Shown: in pieces, positions 1 to 7,579 of the stretch
Layout: the number at the start of each line of letters is the position of its first letter
How positions within the stretch are numbered: position 1 is the first letter of the stretch
Assembly (NCBI GenBank): GCA_002279765.1
Contig: NCCR01000057.1
Coordinates: forward strand, 1-14,265
DNA: 14,265 bases
Source: Verrucomicrobia bacterium 12-59-8
Lineage (GTDB): Bacteria > Verrucomicrobiota > Verrucomicrobiae > Verrucomicrobiales > Verrucomicrobiaceae
Reading direction: 5' to 3'
Program-made: the position numbers and the translations under genes
Notes under the pieces: model-generated
What the model saw: only the letters and a program-made list of their open reading frames with translations
What the model was told of the DNA's origin: nothing
The model's database searches: none

Positions 1-1653
1 GTTGGTATTGAGGAGTCCGGTGGTGACCGTGGCGGCCGTGGCACTGGTGATGACGCGGTCATAGGTGCTGTGTATGGAGTAGGTGCCGGTGCTGATCGCG
101 CCTACGCTCTGGTCAAATCCATTCAGATCCAGCGTGGCAGAGCTGGCCGCGTAGTTCACGCTGAAGTTGATGGCGGCGAAGGTGGACAGGGCGTTGGCGA
201 CATTTGTCTGCAAAGTTCCGGCATACAGGCTATTGGCTCCGTAGGTACTGCCCACCACGCCGAGGACGATGGTTTTGCCGCCATTGTCCATGTAGAGGGT
301 TCCGCTTCCACCCAGTGCGAGTGGTTTGCCGGTGATGTTCATGATCGTCGCCGCCTGCACGACAAAAGATGAACCGCTGTTGCCATTCGTGGTGGAAATG
401 CCGCCTGTCACATTCAGGGTTCCGCTGCTTTGCCAGCGGGTGCTGCTGCTGATACGGATGGCTCCGGTCAGGGTGTTCGTGCCGATATTCTCGATCAGGA
501 GGCCACCGCTGAAGGCATTCGTGACGTCATCCAGCCAGATGGACTCCGCAGTGGTGACGCCACCTGCCAGCGACAGCCTGCCACTCAAGCCAATGCGGGT
601 GCCACCGCTGGTGCTGCCCAGGGTGCCGGTGCTTGTCAGCGATACTTTACCCCGTGAAATGGTCGTCAGCCCTGTGTAGCTGTTTGCCCCGGACAGCGTC
701 AAGTTGCCAAGTCCCGCCTTGGTGAGGCTCGAGATCCCGCGCGCACCATCTCTAATGCTGCCAGAAAAAATCATGTCGCGTGCGGAACTGCTGTCTCCGT
801 TGGTGAGCACCAGTTCGCCACTGGCTCCAATGGTGACAATGCCGCTCAGGGTGAGCGCACCCGAGCCGGAGGTCAGGATGCCGTTGGCGGTGAAATTCCC
901 GGTGATGGTGCCTGCCGCTCCCGTGTAGCGCAGGGTGTTGAAAGAAGCTCCCGTGCCGATCACACCGACGGCTGCCAAGTCGTAATTGACCAGTCCGGTC
1001 GTGTCAGTGACACCCGCTGCCGTGGCTGCTGCGGTGCCGCTGGTGTAGCCGATGATGTTGCTGCTGCCGTCCATGGTCGCGTATCGGACCGTGGTTCCCG
1101 CACCAATAGTGGCCCAGGTGCCGATGAGTCCGTTGGTGTCATTGACGATGCTCGTGGCGTTCACGGTGCCAGCCCCCTGCACATTGAGCGTCGCACCCGT
1201 GCTGCGGGTGAAAAGACCCGTGTTGAGTGTGAGCGTGCGCCCTGAGGCGATGTTCCACAGCTGGCCCACCGCAGTCTTGATCGTGAGCCCAGACTGGATG
1301 GTAAGACTTTGCGTGGCCGCGCTCATGTCGATGCTGATCCCCGCCGGACCGGAACTCAGGGTGAGAGTGCTGCCGGGACCTATGGTGACCAGACCGCCTG
1401 GGTCGGCGATTCGGATGCCCTGCCAGCTCACATCTCCTCCGAGCAGTGAAGTGTTTGCCCCGGTCACGGCGTTGGTCCAGACCGCCGTATTGCTGAGGTC
1501 TGGCACCCCGCCGGTCCAGCTCCCCGCGTTGTTCAGATTCGTCGTATTATTGACCTTTGTCCTGTCTGCCGCCCGCGTGGAAGGGCTGATGAGCAGCACA
1601 CTCAAGGAGCATGAGAGAGCGAGGCAGGTTTTTGAAAACGGGTGCATTAGCAT
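1..1653 (-). CDS. Autotransporter-associated beta-strand repeat protein, N-terminal part (runs off left edge)
   Basis: The complementary strand is open for 551 codons from an ATG at 1653 to the window edge, with no stop. A second in-frame ATG lies two codons later. The protein begins with a signal-peptide-like stretch (MHPFSKTCLALSCSLSVLLISPSTRA). It continues as a low-complexity Gly/Thr/Ser/Asn-rich sequence of short beta strands, typical of passenger domains that fold as a right-handed beta-helix. At about 660-720 it reads KAGLGNLTLSGANSYTGLTT, a textbook autotransporter-associated beta-strand repeat (PATR). Weaker copies follow, such as the segments with TLTGAIRISSS and TLNVTGGIST. Such proteins are usually exported, and in Verrucomicrobiota they are often thousands of residues long and may carry a PEP-CTERM or autotransporter C-terminus. 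That end is not in the window, so the anchoring mode is unknown. The gene is divergent from ribE. No Shine-Dalgarno is visible. Confidence 0.85.
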   Translation of the reverse strand, partial: MLMHPFSKTCLALSCSLSVLLISPSTRAADRTKVNNTTNLNNAGSWTGGVPDLSNTAVWTNAVTGANTSLLGGDVSWQGIRIADPGGLVTIGPGSTLTLSSGPAGISIDMSAATQSLTIQSGLTIKTAVGQLWNIASGRTLTLNTGLFTRSTGATLNVQGAGTVNATSIVNDTNGLIGTWATIGAGTTVRYATMDGSSNIIGYTSGTAAATAAGVTDTTGLVNYDLAAVGVIGTGASFNTLRYTGAAGTITGNFTANGILTSGSGALTLSGIVTIGASGELVLTNGDSSSARDMIFSGSIRDGARGISSLTKAGLGNLTLSGANSYTGLTTISRGKVSLTSTGTLGSTSGGTRIGLSGRLSLAGGVTTAESIWLDDVTNAFSGGLLIENIGTNTLTGAIRISSSTRWQSSGTLNVTGGISTTNGNSGSSFVVQAATIMNITGKPLALGGSGTLYMDNGGKTIVLGVVGSTYGANSLYAGTLQTNVANALSTFAAINFSVNYAASSATLDLNGFDQSVGAISTGTYSIHSTYDRVITSATAATVTTGLLNTN

Positions 1654-1803
1654 GATGGCAGAGACGTTCAATTCAACGGTGGATTTCAGACCGGAACGGC
1701 AACCATTTCAATGGCTGCTTTTTGGCAGTTTTGACAGGGATAAGACATAAAGATTTGACCAACTGGAAATCGACACGGGCATTGTGCCGGATTAGTTCAT
1801 TGC
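1654..1803. promoter_or_regulatory. Divergent intergenic region with a candidate ribE promoter
   Basis: This 150-base gap separates the divergent repeat-protein gene and ribE, so promoters for both should lie here. On the plus strand a perfect -35 hexamer TTGACA occurs at 1731-1736. Seventeen bases further on, TTTGAC (1754-1759) is only a weak match to a -10 box, so the assignment is tentative. The gap is too short for, and shows no obvious sign of, the conserved multi-stem FMN riboswitch that often precedes riboflavin genes. No clear promoter was found for the minus-strand gene. Confidence 0.3.
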
Positions 1804-2403
1804 ATGTTCACAGGTCTTGTTGAAACCACCGGGAAAGTTTTTGCTCTGGAGCCTCGCGGCGAGAGTGCGCGGCTGACCTTGCATGTCGGAGAACTCGCTG
1901 CGGAACTGGCGGACGGCGAAAGCGTGGCGGTGAATGGCTGCTGCCTGACGGTCACCACCAAGGACGCCGCCGCACAAACTGCGTGCTTTGATCTCCTCAT
2001 GCAAACCCTGAAGGTCACAAGTCTCGGAGAACTGCAAACCGGTTCCCTGGTCAATTTGGAACGCGCCATGGCCATCGGCGCGCGCTTTGGCGGCCACTTT
2101 GTTCAAGGGCATGTGGATGCCACAGTGAAGGTGCTGGACTGGAGCGAGCATGGTCAGGACCACCGCTTGGAAGTCGAACTTCCACCAGAGCATCGCGGCC
2201 TCATCATCCCGAAAGGCTCGATCTGCCTGGATGGCATCTCATTGACGGCAGCGGAAGTGACAGACAGCACCGTCGTCTGCTGGATCATCCCGCACACCTT
2301 TCAGCTCACCAATCTGCACACAAAAAAGCCCGGCGACCGCCTCAACGTGGAGTTCGACATGCTCGGCAAATACGTGCGCGAGCTGATGCGCGCCACGAAG
2401 TGA
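1804..2403 (+). CDS. ribE: Riboflavin synthase, alpha chain
   Basis: Dismutates two 6,7-dimethyl-8-ribityllumazine molecules into riboflavin and 5-amino-6-ribitylamino-uracil, the last step of riboflavin synthesis in the cytoplasm. The 199-residue protein has the usual two tandem lumazine-binding barrels. The first runs from MFTGLVE through VNGCCLTV (43-50) and LVNLERAM (82-89). The second runs from GGHFVQGHVD (96-105) through LDGISLTA (142-149) to NVEFDMLGKYV (181-191). The N-terminal MFTG, the paired cysteines, the barrel-linking GH..QGHVD and the LDGISLT serine are all hallmark positions of the family. Length is normal. The ATG is fixed by the invariant MFTG start, though no Shine-Dalgarno precedes it. 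Its stop codon overlaps the GTG of the next gene (GTGA), so it appears to head an operon with an ABC exporter. No other riboflavin genes are in the window. Confidence 0.96.
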   Translation: MFTGLVETTGKVFALEPRGESARLTLHVGELAAELADGESVAVNGCCLTVTTKDAAAQTACFDLLMQTLKVTSLGELQTGSLVNLERAMAIGARFGGHFVQGHVDATVKVLDWSEHGQDHRLEVELPPEHRGLIIPKGSICLDGISLTAAEVTDSTVVCWIIPHTFQLTNLHTKKPGDRLNVEFDMLGKYVRELMRATK

Positions 2404-3104
2404 GCGTCCACGCTGCCGGGCAGGCCGTTAACACTCTGATGCCGGTTCTCGAAGTCCAGTCACTGACCAAAAGCTACGCGGAGCGCCCGATCCTGCGTGG
2501 CGTCTCGTTCAATCTCAATCAAGGCGAGCGCGTGGCCCTCCTCGGCCCCTCGGGCAGCGGCAAGACCACCGTGCTGAATTGCGTCGGCGGTGTGGATCGT
2601 GCAGACACCGGCAGCGTGACGATTGCAGGCCATGGTCTCAGTGATTTGAGCGCCGATGGTCTCGCGCGACTTCGCCGCACTCACATCGGCACCGTGTTTC
2701 AGTTTTATCATCTTCTGCCGACACTCAGCGCGGCAGAAAACATCGAACTCCCGCTACAGCTTCTGGGCGTGCCCACACACGAACGCGAAACGCGCGTACG
2801 GCTGCTGCTTGAGCGCGTTGGCATCGCACATCGTGCCGCCGCGCTGCCGGGGCAGTTGTCAGGCGGCGAGATGCAGCGCGTGGCCATTGCACGCGCGGTG
2901 GTGCATCGCCCCACCTTGATCTTGGCGGATGAACCCACCGGAAGTCTCGACACCGCCACCGGAGCACAGGTGCTCGATCTGCTGGCGGAAATCGTGCAGG
3001 AAACACGAGCCGCACTGCTGCTCGTGACACACAGCCCGGAAGCAGTGAAACACTGCGAGCGCGTGCTGCGCATGCAGGACGGCCAGATCGTTGAAGGCGC
3101 ATGA
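2400..3104 (+). CDS. ABC transporter ATP-binding protein, LolD/MacB/AttE type
   Basis: Cytoplasmic ATPase that powers the FtsX-type permease encoded next. All ABC motifs are present (residues from the GTG start): Walker A GPSGSGKT (49-56), Q-loop glutamine 101, signature LSGGE (153-157), Walker B LILADE (173-178), D-loop GSLD, and the H-loop histidine 211 in LLLVTHS. The family is the one pairing with MacB/LolCE permeases (extrusion or mechanotransmission) rather than an import ATPase. With the permease and the AttH-like protein downstream it matches AttE of the AttEFGH module. Two starts are possible. The GTG at 2400 overlaps the ribE stop and would give translational coupling. The ATG at 2439 gives a 221-residue protein starting MPVLEVQSLTKSY, which fits homolog N-termini better. 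Neither has a clear Shine-Dalgarno. Its TGA overlaps the next gene's ATG. Confidence 0.93.
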   Translation: MSVHAAGQAVNTLMPVLEVQSLTKSYAERPILRGVSFNLNQGERVALLGPSGSGKTTVLNCVGGVDRADTGSVTIAGHGLSDLSADGLARLRRTHIGTVFQFYHLLPTLSAAENIELPLQLLGVPTHERETRVRLLLERVGIAHRAAALPGQLSGGEMQRVAIARAVVHRPTLILADEPTGSLDTATGAQVLDLLAEIVQETRAALLLVTHSPEAVKHCERVLRMQDGQIVEGA

Positions 3105-5638
3105 GCACCGTAATTCTCATCCTGCGGCGCTGTGCCTTGCGGCACTGGCGGCTGGCCTTGAGACAGCAACTCGCGCTGATGCTCATCCTCGCGCTCGGTT
3201 CCAGCGTGTATCTCGCTGTCCGACTCGCCAGCAATGCAGCTCTCTCAGGCTTCGAGACCTTCACCGATGGCGTCACCCGGCAGCCCGACTGGACGGTGCA
3301 GGCGCTGACAGGGTCAATTCACGAATCCGATCTTCTCAAGATGCGCGATGCACTGGGCCCACGCCCCGTGAGTCTTCTGCCAGTGTTGGAAGAAACAGTG
3401 ACACCTGCCTTTGATAAAGGAAACGGCGAGATCGGCTCGCGCGCCACTTGGCGGTTGCTCGGTGTGGATTTCGTGGCGCTTCTCAATCTGCGTGGTCAAG
3501 CACCAGCAGGACTCGGCGCGAACATGCAGGCAGTCAGTGCGGGCGTGTATGTAAGTCCCAAGCTCGGCGTCAAAGCCGGCGAGGAATTGCGCCTCATCGT
3601 GGATGATCGTGTCATCACGCTAAAAGTAGCTGGCGTGGTGCCGGAGACGCCGGGCGTGCCAAGCCTCCCCGCGCATCTGCTGCTGATGGATCTGCCGGAG
3701 GCCCAAGATGTATTGCGGCGAGGCGATCGTGTGGATCGAGTCGAAGTGCTGGCTCAGGACAGCGCCACCTTTCCACAGTTGCGTGAAGAAACCGGTGAAC
3801 TGCTCAAGTCACACTGGCAGGTGCGCGGCGGCTCAGACCGGCGTCAGCTCGCCGGCACCATGACCCAGGCCTTCCGGCTCAATCTCACCATCCTTTCGTT
3901 GCTGGCCTTGCTCGTGGGAGGCTATCTCATTTTCCAAGCGCTGGATGGCGTGGTGCTGAGGCGGCGTGAAGAAATTGGCATCTTGAAATCACTCGGCGTC
4001 ACAGATCGCGCCATCCAAATCGCTTTTCTACTCGAAGCGGGATTGCTCGGCATCTGCGGCGGTGATTTGGGCGTGCTGCTGGGCTGGCTCGGTGCTCAGG
4101 CTGCAGTGGGCGGTGTGACCAAGACCATGAACGCACTGTATGGCGCCACCAGCGAACAGCAGGCAGCGCTGAGTCTGCGTGAGGCACTGCTGGCGCTGTC
4201 GATTTCGATCCTGGCGAGCCTGATCGCCGCGTGGTGGCCTGCACGCATGGCGGCACGGACTCCACCAGCACACATGCTGGGACGCCACGCGACTCCGTTC
4301 GAAGGCGGCACCGTGTGGCGGGTCGAATGGATCGGCTGGGCGATGATGCTCGCCGCCGTCTTGCTGGCGCAACTTCCCGTGCTCCGGTTCGAAAATGGCA
4401 CGCGCCTGCCCCTGGCAGGCTATGCCGCCGCCTTGCTCTGGCTCGTCGGTGCCGGATTGGCGGCCAGTACAATTCTGCGTTTTGTCGCGCGCAAAAAAGC
4501 ACAGTCCGCTGTGTGGCGCATCGCGCTGTCGCATCTGCGACGGCCAACCGTACGGCATCGCTTCGCAGTCGCTGCATTGGCCAGCGCTGTGGCAATGACG
4601 ACGGGCATGTCGGTGATGGTGGCCAGCTTTGACCACACCATGCGCGGTTGGATAGATCGCACAATGAAGGCGGATATTTATGTGAGCAGTGCAGGGGCGC
4701 AGAGCGCATCCTCCACGCACGCCATCACACCGAAGACCGTGGCTGAGCTTGGTCAAGAACCGGAAGTCGAAGAGCTAGCCTTGGTTCAGGCAAAGACCAT
4801 GCTCTGGCAGGGCGGTGAAGTACTGATCCTCGGCACCAATCCCGAGTTTGCACACAAGCATGATCTCTATGCATGGGTGCAGGCACCGCAGCACGAAAAA
4901 TGGTGGATGGCAGACGACGGCATCATACCCGCGTTCATCAGCGAAAGCTGGAGCGAACGCTTCGGCACCCATGTGGGCGATCTGATCCACCTTTCAGGCC
5001 ATCAGGTGCGCGTCGTGGCAATCAACGCGGAATACGGCAATGAGCGTGGTTCACTCACATTGCCCGCAGCAGTCTTTCGCACATGGTTTGAGACCGACGA
5101 AGCCTGGCGCGTGGCCTTGATGCTGAAACCCGGCGTGGATGCGGAGACCGTGCGTAACCGCATCGAAGCGAAACAACCCGGACTCAGTGTATTCACCAAT
5201 GCCCACCTGCGTCGCGAGGCACTGCGCATATTCCGCCAGACCTTCTCCGTCACGCATGCCCTGGAAGTGATTGGCGTGATCGTGGCCGTGGTAGGACTCG
5301 GGCTGGCGCTGACCAGCCTGCTGCTCGAACGCCGCTCGGTATTAGCCACGCTTCACTCACTCGGCATGACGCGAAGAGAGATCGCGAAGTCAGCCGCACT
5401 GGAAGGCCTCGGCGTGGCCTGCGCGGGCGCGTTCACTGGTATAGCCGCAGGCTTGTGGCTCGGCTGGCTGCTGGTGTATCGCATCAATAAACAATGCTTC
5501 GGCTGGACGCTGCAGTTTCACGCAGTGTGGTGGCATTTGGCCGTGCTGGGTACTGCGGTCGTCGCCACCGGCATGCTGGTCGCAGCCTTGGTCGGTCGCT
5601 GGGCGGCCCTGCTGCCGGCGGAGCACACGGAGGAATGA
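3101..5638 (+). CDS. ABC transporter permease with two FtsX domains (fused AttF/AttG type)
   Basis: Inner-membrane permease of 845 residues. After one N-terminal membrane helix (about 22-45) comes an extracytoplasmic domain (about 50-245). The first FtsX domain (about 250-395) has three helices and the motif RRREEIGILKSLG. A central block of about three helices (405-515) is followed by a second extracytoplasmic domain (about 520-710). The second FtsX domain (about 710-840) has LLERRSVLATLHSLGMTRREI. Roughly ten membrane spans are visible. This doubled layout is that of single-chain permeases in which AttF- and AttG-like halves are joined, also seen in other large FtsX-family permeases. It starts with ATG overlapping the ATPase stop (ATGA), with GAAGG a few bases upstream. 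A single base separates its stop from the AttH-like gene. Substrate is unknown. Related LolCE/MacB systems handle lipoproteins or envelope substrates, but nothing here proves that. Confidence 0.92.
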   Translation: MSTVILILRRCALRHWRLALRQQLALMLILALGSSVYLAVRLASNAALSGFETFTDGVTRQPDWTVQALTGSIHESDLLKMRDALGPRPVSLLPVLEETVTPAFDKGNGEIGSRATWRLLGVDFVALLNLRGQAPAGLGANMQAVSAGVYVSPKLGVKAGEELRLIVDDRVITLKVAGVVPETPGVPSLPAHLLLMDLPEAQDVLRRGDRVDRVEVLAQDSATFPQLREETGELLKSHWQVRGGSDRRQLAGTMTQAFRLNLTILSLLALLVGGYLIFQALDGVVLRRREEIGILKSLGVTDRAIQIAFLLEAGLLGICGGDLGVLLGWLGAQAAVGGVTKTMNALYGATSEQQAALSLREALLALSISILASLIAAWWPARMAARTPPAHMLGRHATPFEGGTVWRVEWIGWAMMLAAVLLAQLPVLRFENGTRLPLAGYAAALLWLVGAGLAASTILRFVARKKAQSAVWRIALSHLRRPTVRHRFAVAALASAVAMTTGMSVMVASFDHTMRGWIDRTMKADIYVSSAGAQSASSTHAITPKTVAELGQEPEVEELALVQAKTMLWQGGEVLILGTNPEFAHKHDLYAWVQAPQHEKWWMADDGIIPAFISESWSERFGTHVGDLIHLSGHQVRVVAINAEYGNERGSLTLPAAVFRTWFETDEAWRVALMLKPGVDAETVRNRIEAKQPGLSVFTNAHLRREALRIFRQTFSVTHALEVIGVIVAVVGLGLALTSLLLERRSVLATLHSLGMTRREIAKSAALEGLGVACAGAFTGIAAGLWLGWLLVYRINKQCFGWTLQFHAVWWHLAVLGTAVVATGMLVAALVGRWAALLPAEHTEE

Positions 5639-5639
5639 C

Positions 5640-6719
5640 ATGAAACGCACGATCCTACTCTTTCTCCTCCTGACCCCATGGCTGCATGCGCAGACCACTG
5701 CGGACGGCTTTGCGCTGCCTCAGCCGGGCAAAGTCTTTGTCTTCCCACGCGATCATGGCAGCCATCCTGAATTCCGCACCGAGTGGTGGTACGTGACCGG
5801 CCATCTCGATGGCAAAGGCGGGCATCGCTTCGGATTTCAGGTCACGTTTTTCCGCCAGGCCCGGCGCGAGGACGGCAAGACGCTGCAACTCCATCTCGCA
5901 CACACCGCCCTGCTGGATGCACAGACGGGCCGCTTTCTGCATGAGGAACGTCTGACCCGCGCAGGATGGGATGCGGCCTCATCCTCCACGACACTGGCCG
6001 TGCGGAACGGCAACTGGTCGCTGAAGCTCGATGAATCAACGCAACACCTGCACATCTCCGCGACAGTGCAGGGCGAGGCCTTGCTGCAACTCGAACTGGA
6101 AGCCATGAAGCCGCTGGTCGTCTTCGGCAAAGAAGGCGTCTCACGCAAAGGCGCGTCAGAAACAGCGGCGAGTCATTACCTAACTTGGCCACGGTTAAAA
6201 ACCAGCGGCACAGTCAAACTGGGCGCGGTCGAGCACGCCGTGACAGGAGAGGCTTGGATGGATCATGAGTTCAGCAGCAGCCAGCTGGAGGCAGGGCAGG
6301 TGGGCTGGGATTGGGCCGCCCTTCAGCTCAAGGATGGTCGCGAGATCATGGTCTATCGCATGCGCAGAAAAGATGGAAGGCTGGATGCCGCCTCGACGCT
6401 CGCGGTCATCGAGCGCGACGGCAAGGTCCGCCATCTCGCGAGCGATGCCTTTGCCTGGGAGGTGCTGGGTACGTGGAAAAGCCCGCGCAGTGGCGCGGAG
6501 TATCCGAACCGTGTCCGGCTTCGCTTTGAAGACGAATCGCTGGAACTGAAGCCGCTCGCAGCAGATCAGGAGCAGGACGGCGGCATCACACAGCTGCCCT
6601 ATTGGGAAGGTGCCTGCGACGTGATTGATTCACACGGGCAGATCACAGGCCGGGCTTTCTTGGAACTCGCAGGATATGCGGGAGACCTGAGCGGTCATCT
6701 CGCACCAAAGGCGAAATGA
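5640..6719 (+). CDS. Secreted AttH/CrtC-family lipocalin-fold protein
   Basis: 359 residues with a clean signal peptide (MKRTILLFLLLTPWLHA, probable cut before QTT) and no lipobox cysteine, so it is probably periplasmic or exported. The mature N-terminus carries the family signature: FPRDHGSHPEFRTEWWYVTGHL (about 35-56). A second characteristic block, EAWMDHEFSSSQ followed by GWDWAALQLKDGREIMVYRMR (about 203-243), marks the second half of the lipocalin-like fold shared with AttH and carotenoid hydratase CrtC. No carotenoid genes are nearby. The ABC ATPase and FtsX permease directly upstream make the AttH role, as the extracytoplasmic partner of an AttEFGH-type transporter, the better reading. 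It is the only gene here with a textbook ribosome binding site, GGAGG at about 5628-5632, seven bases from the ATG. The biochemical activity of AttH proteins is not settled. Confidence 0.9.
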   Translation: MKRTILLFLLLTPWLHAQTTADGFALPQPGKVFVFPRDHGSHPEFRTEWWYVTGHLDGKGGHRFGFQVTFFRQARREDGKTLQLHLAHTALLDAQTGRFLHEERLTRAGWDAASSSTTLAVRNGNWSLKLDESTQHLHISATVQGEALLQLELEAMKPLVVFGKEGVSRKGASETAASHYLTWPRLKTSGTVKLGAVEHAVTGEAWMDHEFSSSQLEAGQVGWDWAALQLKDGREIMVYRMRRKDGRLDAASTLAVIERDGKVRHLASDAFAWEVLGTWKSPRSGAEYPNRVRLRFEDESLELKPLAADQEQDGGITQLPYWEGACDVIDSHGQITGRAFLELAGYAGDLSGHLAPKAK

Positions 6720-6737
6720 ATACTCCATCCGTAAACG

Positions 6738-7055
6738 CTACGAGTACTTCACATCCTTGCGCGGCTCCATCTCAAAAGCCGTGGACTCCTGCTCGGAAAT
6801 GTTCGGCTTCAGGACTTCCTCACGAAACTTGAAGTAATGCGGGTCGTCCTGGCAGATGGCCAGCTTGTCCATGGTCTCGACCTCAAGATACACGAACCAC
6901 GGGTAAGGCTCCGAAGGATTGACGCGCTTGCCCGTTTTGACCGTGAGCACCTCTGGCACTCGGAGCAGCATGACTCGGGTCTGGGACATCATCTGCTCCA
7001 GTTTTTCCTCCGTGACCTGGGGCTTGAGCTGAAACAGGCTGAGGTAGGCGATCAT
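6738..7055 (-). CDS. Dabb (stress-responsive alpha/beta barrel) domain protein
   Basis: A 105-residue protein starting MIAYLSLFQLKPQVTEEKLEQMM. The opening hydrophobic beta strand, a helix with charged residues, the VPEVLTVKTGKR segment, the PWFVYLEVETMDKL strand-helix and the aromatic DDPHYFKFREEVLKP block fit the small ferredoxin-like Dabb fold (PF07876 or a close relative). These are typically homodimers, some with enzymatic or stress roles, most uncharacterised. A longer in-frame reading upstream to 7247 would overlap nuoA and has no recognisable protein character, so the ATG at 7055 was chosen. The gene lies 34 bases downstream of nuoA on the same strand and is probably cotranscribed with it. 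It converges with the AttH-like gene, leaving 18 bases between the stops with no obvious terminator. The leader before the ATG is pyrimidine-rich with no Shine-Dalgarno. Confidence 0.72.
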   Translation of the reverse strand: MIAYLSLFQLKPQVTEEKLEQMMSQTRVMLLRVPEVLTVKTGKRVNPSEPYPWFVYLEVETMDKLAICQDDPHYFKFREEVLKPNISEQESTAFEMEPRKDVKYS

Positions 7056-7089
7056 GGAAGCAGTAAAGGGGGCCGTAGTGGCTGACAGA

Positions 7090-7464
7090 CTAGGATTTCC
7101 AGTCCAGAACGCCCTTCTTCCAGGCATAAACGAACGCCACCAGCAGGATGGAAACGAAGCCCGTGGCCACCGCGAGGATCGAGGGGCCGAAAGCGGCAAG
7201 GTAGTCCTTGTAAATGATGGCCCAGGGATAGAGAAACACGACTTCAATGTCGAAGAGCACGAAGAGCATCGCGATGATGTAGAACTTCACGCTGAAACGC
7301 GGCTGGCTGTCGCCCACAGGGAGCATGCCGCACTCATAGGCGGAGTCTTTGATCGCGTTGCGCTTGGCGGATTTGCCAAGCAGCGCCGACGCGATCAGGG
7401 TCACGACGGCAAAACCACCGGCGAGGACAATCTGGAGCAGAACTGGAATGTAATTCTCAAACAT
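7090..7464 (-). CDS. nuoA: NADH-quinone oxidoreductase subunit A
   Basis: A 124-residue membrane subunit of respiratory complex I, located in the membrane arm near the quinone site. Three transmembrane helices are visible (about 5-29, 60-82, 92-114). The family signature is intact: YECGMLP (43-49), RFSVKFYIIAMLFVLFDIEVVFLYPWA (56-82), and an aromatic/basic C-terminus ending YAWKKGVLDWKS. Length is normal. The ATG at 7464 gives the usual MFENY-like N-terminus. Longer in-frame readings would run through the upstream terminator into the neighbouring gene. Unusually, the next gene downstream is a Dabb protein and not nuoB, so nuoA is detached from the rest of the complex I cluster here. An intrinsic terminator lies upstream, so it needs its own promoter within about 60 bases. 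No Shine-Dalgarno is seen; the bases just before the ATG are ACCCCC. Confidence 0.95.
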   Translation of the reverse strand: MFENYIPVLLQIVLAGGFAVVTLIASALLGKSAKRNAIKDSAYECGMLPVGDSQPRFSVKFYIIAMLFVLFDIEVVFLYPWAIIYKDYLAAFGPSILAVATGFVSILLVAFVYAWKKGVLDWKS

Positions 7465-7483
7465 GGGGGTGAATGATGAAGAA

Positions 7484-7511
7484 TGGTTAGCGAGAGGTGG
7501 GGCAGCGTCAA
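7484..7511 (-). promoter_or_regulatory. Candidate nuoA promoter
   Basis: Between the upstream terminator and nuoA, the minus strand has TTGACG (7511-7506), a 16-base spacer and TAACCA (7489-7484). The -35 match is good and the -10 match poor. Support comes from position: the terminator upstream forces a start in this short gap. A similar TTGACG...TAACC arrangement occurs before the SWIB gene. Confidence 0.3.
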
Positions 7512-7524
7512 ACCCGGAACCCGG

Positions 7525-7563
7525 AAACAAAAAGGGCCGCCCTGCACGGAGGCAGAGCGGCCC
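7525..7563 (-). terminator. Strong intrinsic terminator after the small basic protein gene
   Basis: Read on the minus strand, GGGCCGC-T-CTGC pairs with GCAG-G-GCGGCCC around a six-base loop. That gives an eleven-pair, very GC-rich stem with a single mismatch (7563-7534). TTTTTGTTT follows at once (7533-7525). This is a classic rho-independent terminator. It sits 17 bases after the stop of the 7580-7933 gene and about 60 bases before nuoA, so it separates the two transcription units. Confidence 0.85.
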
Positions 7564-7579
7564 AAAATGAACCAAATAG

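Noticed and set aside
1052..1750. 232-codon plus-strand open frame
   Set aside because: It is antisense to the beta-strand repeat protein, whose minus-strand translation shows a signal peptide and PATR motif. The plus-strand product is low-complexity Val/Pro/Leu without family features.
1654..1803. FMN riboswitch upstream of ribE
   Set aside because: The gap is only 150 bases and I could not see the conserved multi-stem FMN aptamer blocks; a covariance-model search would be decisive.
4028..4756. 242-codon minus-strand open frame inside the permease gene
   Set aside because: It is antisense to a well-supported FtsX permease. The composition (His, Cys, Arg, Gln-rich) is that of a shadow frame.
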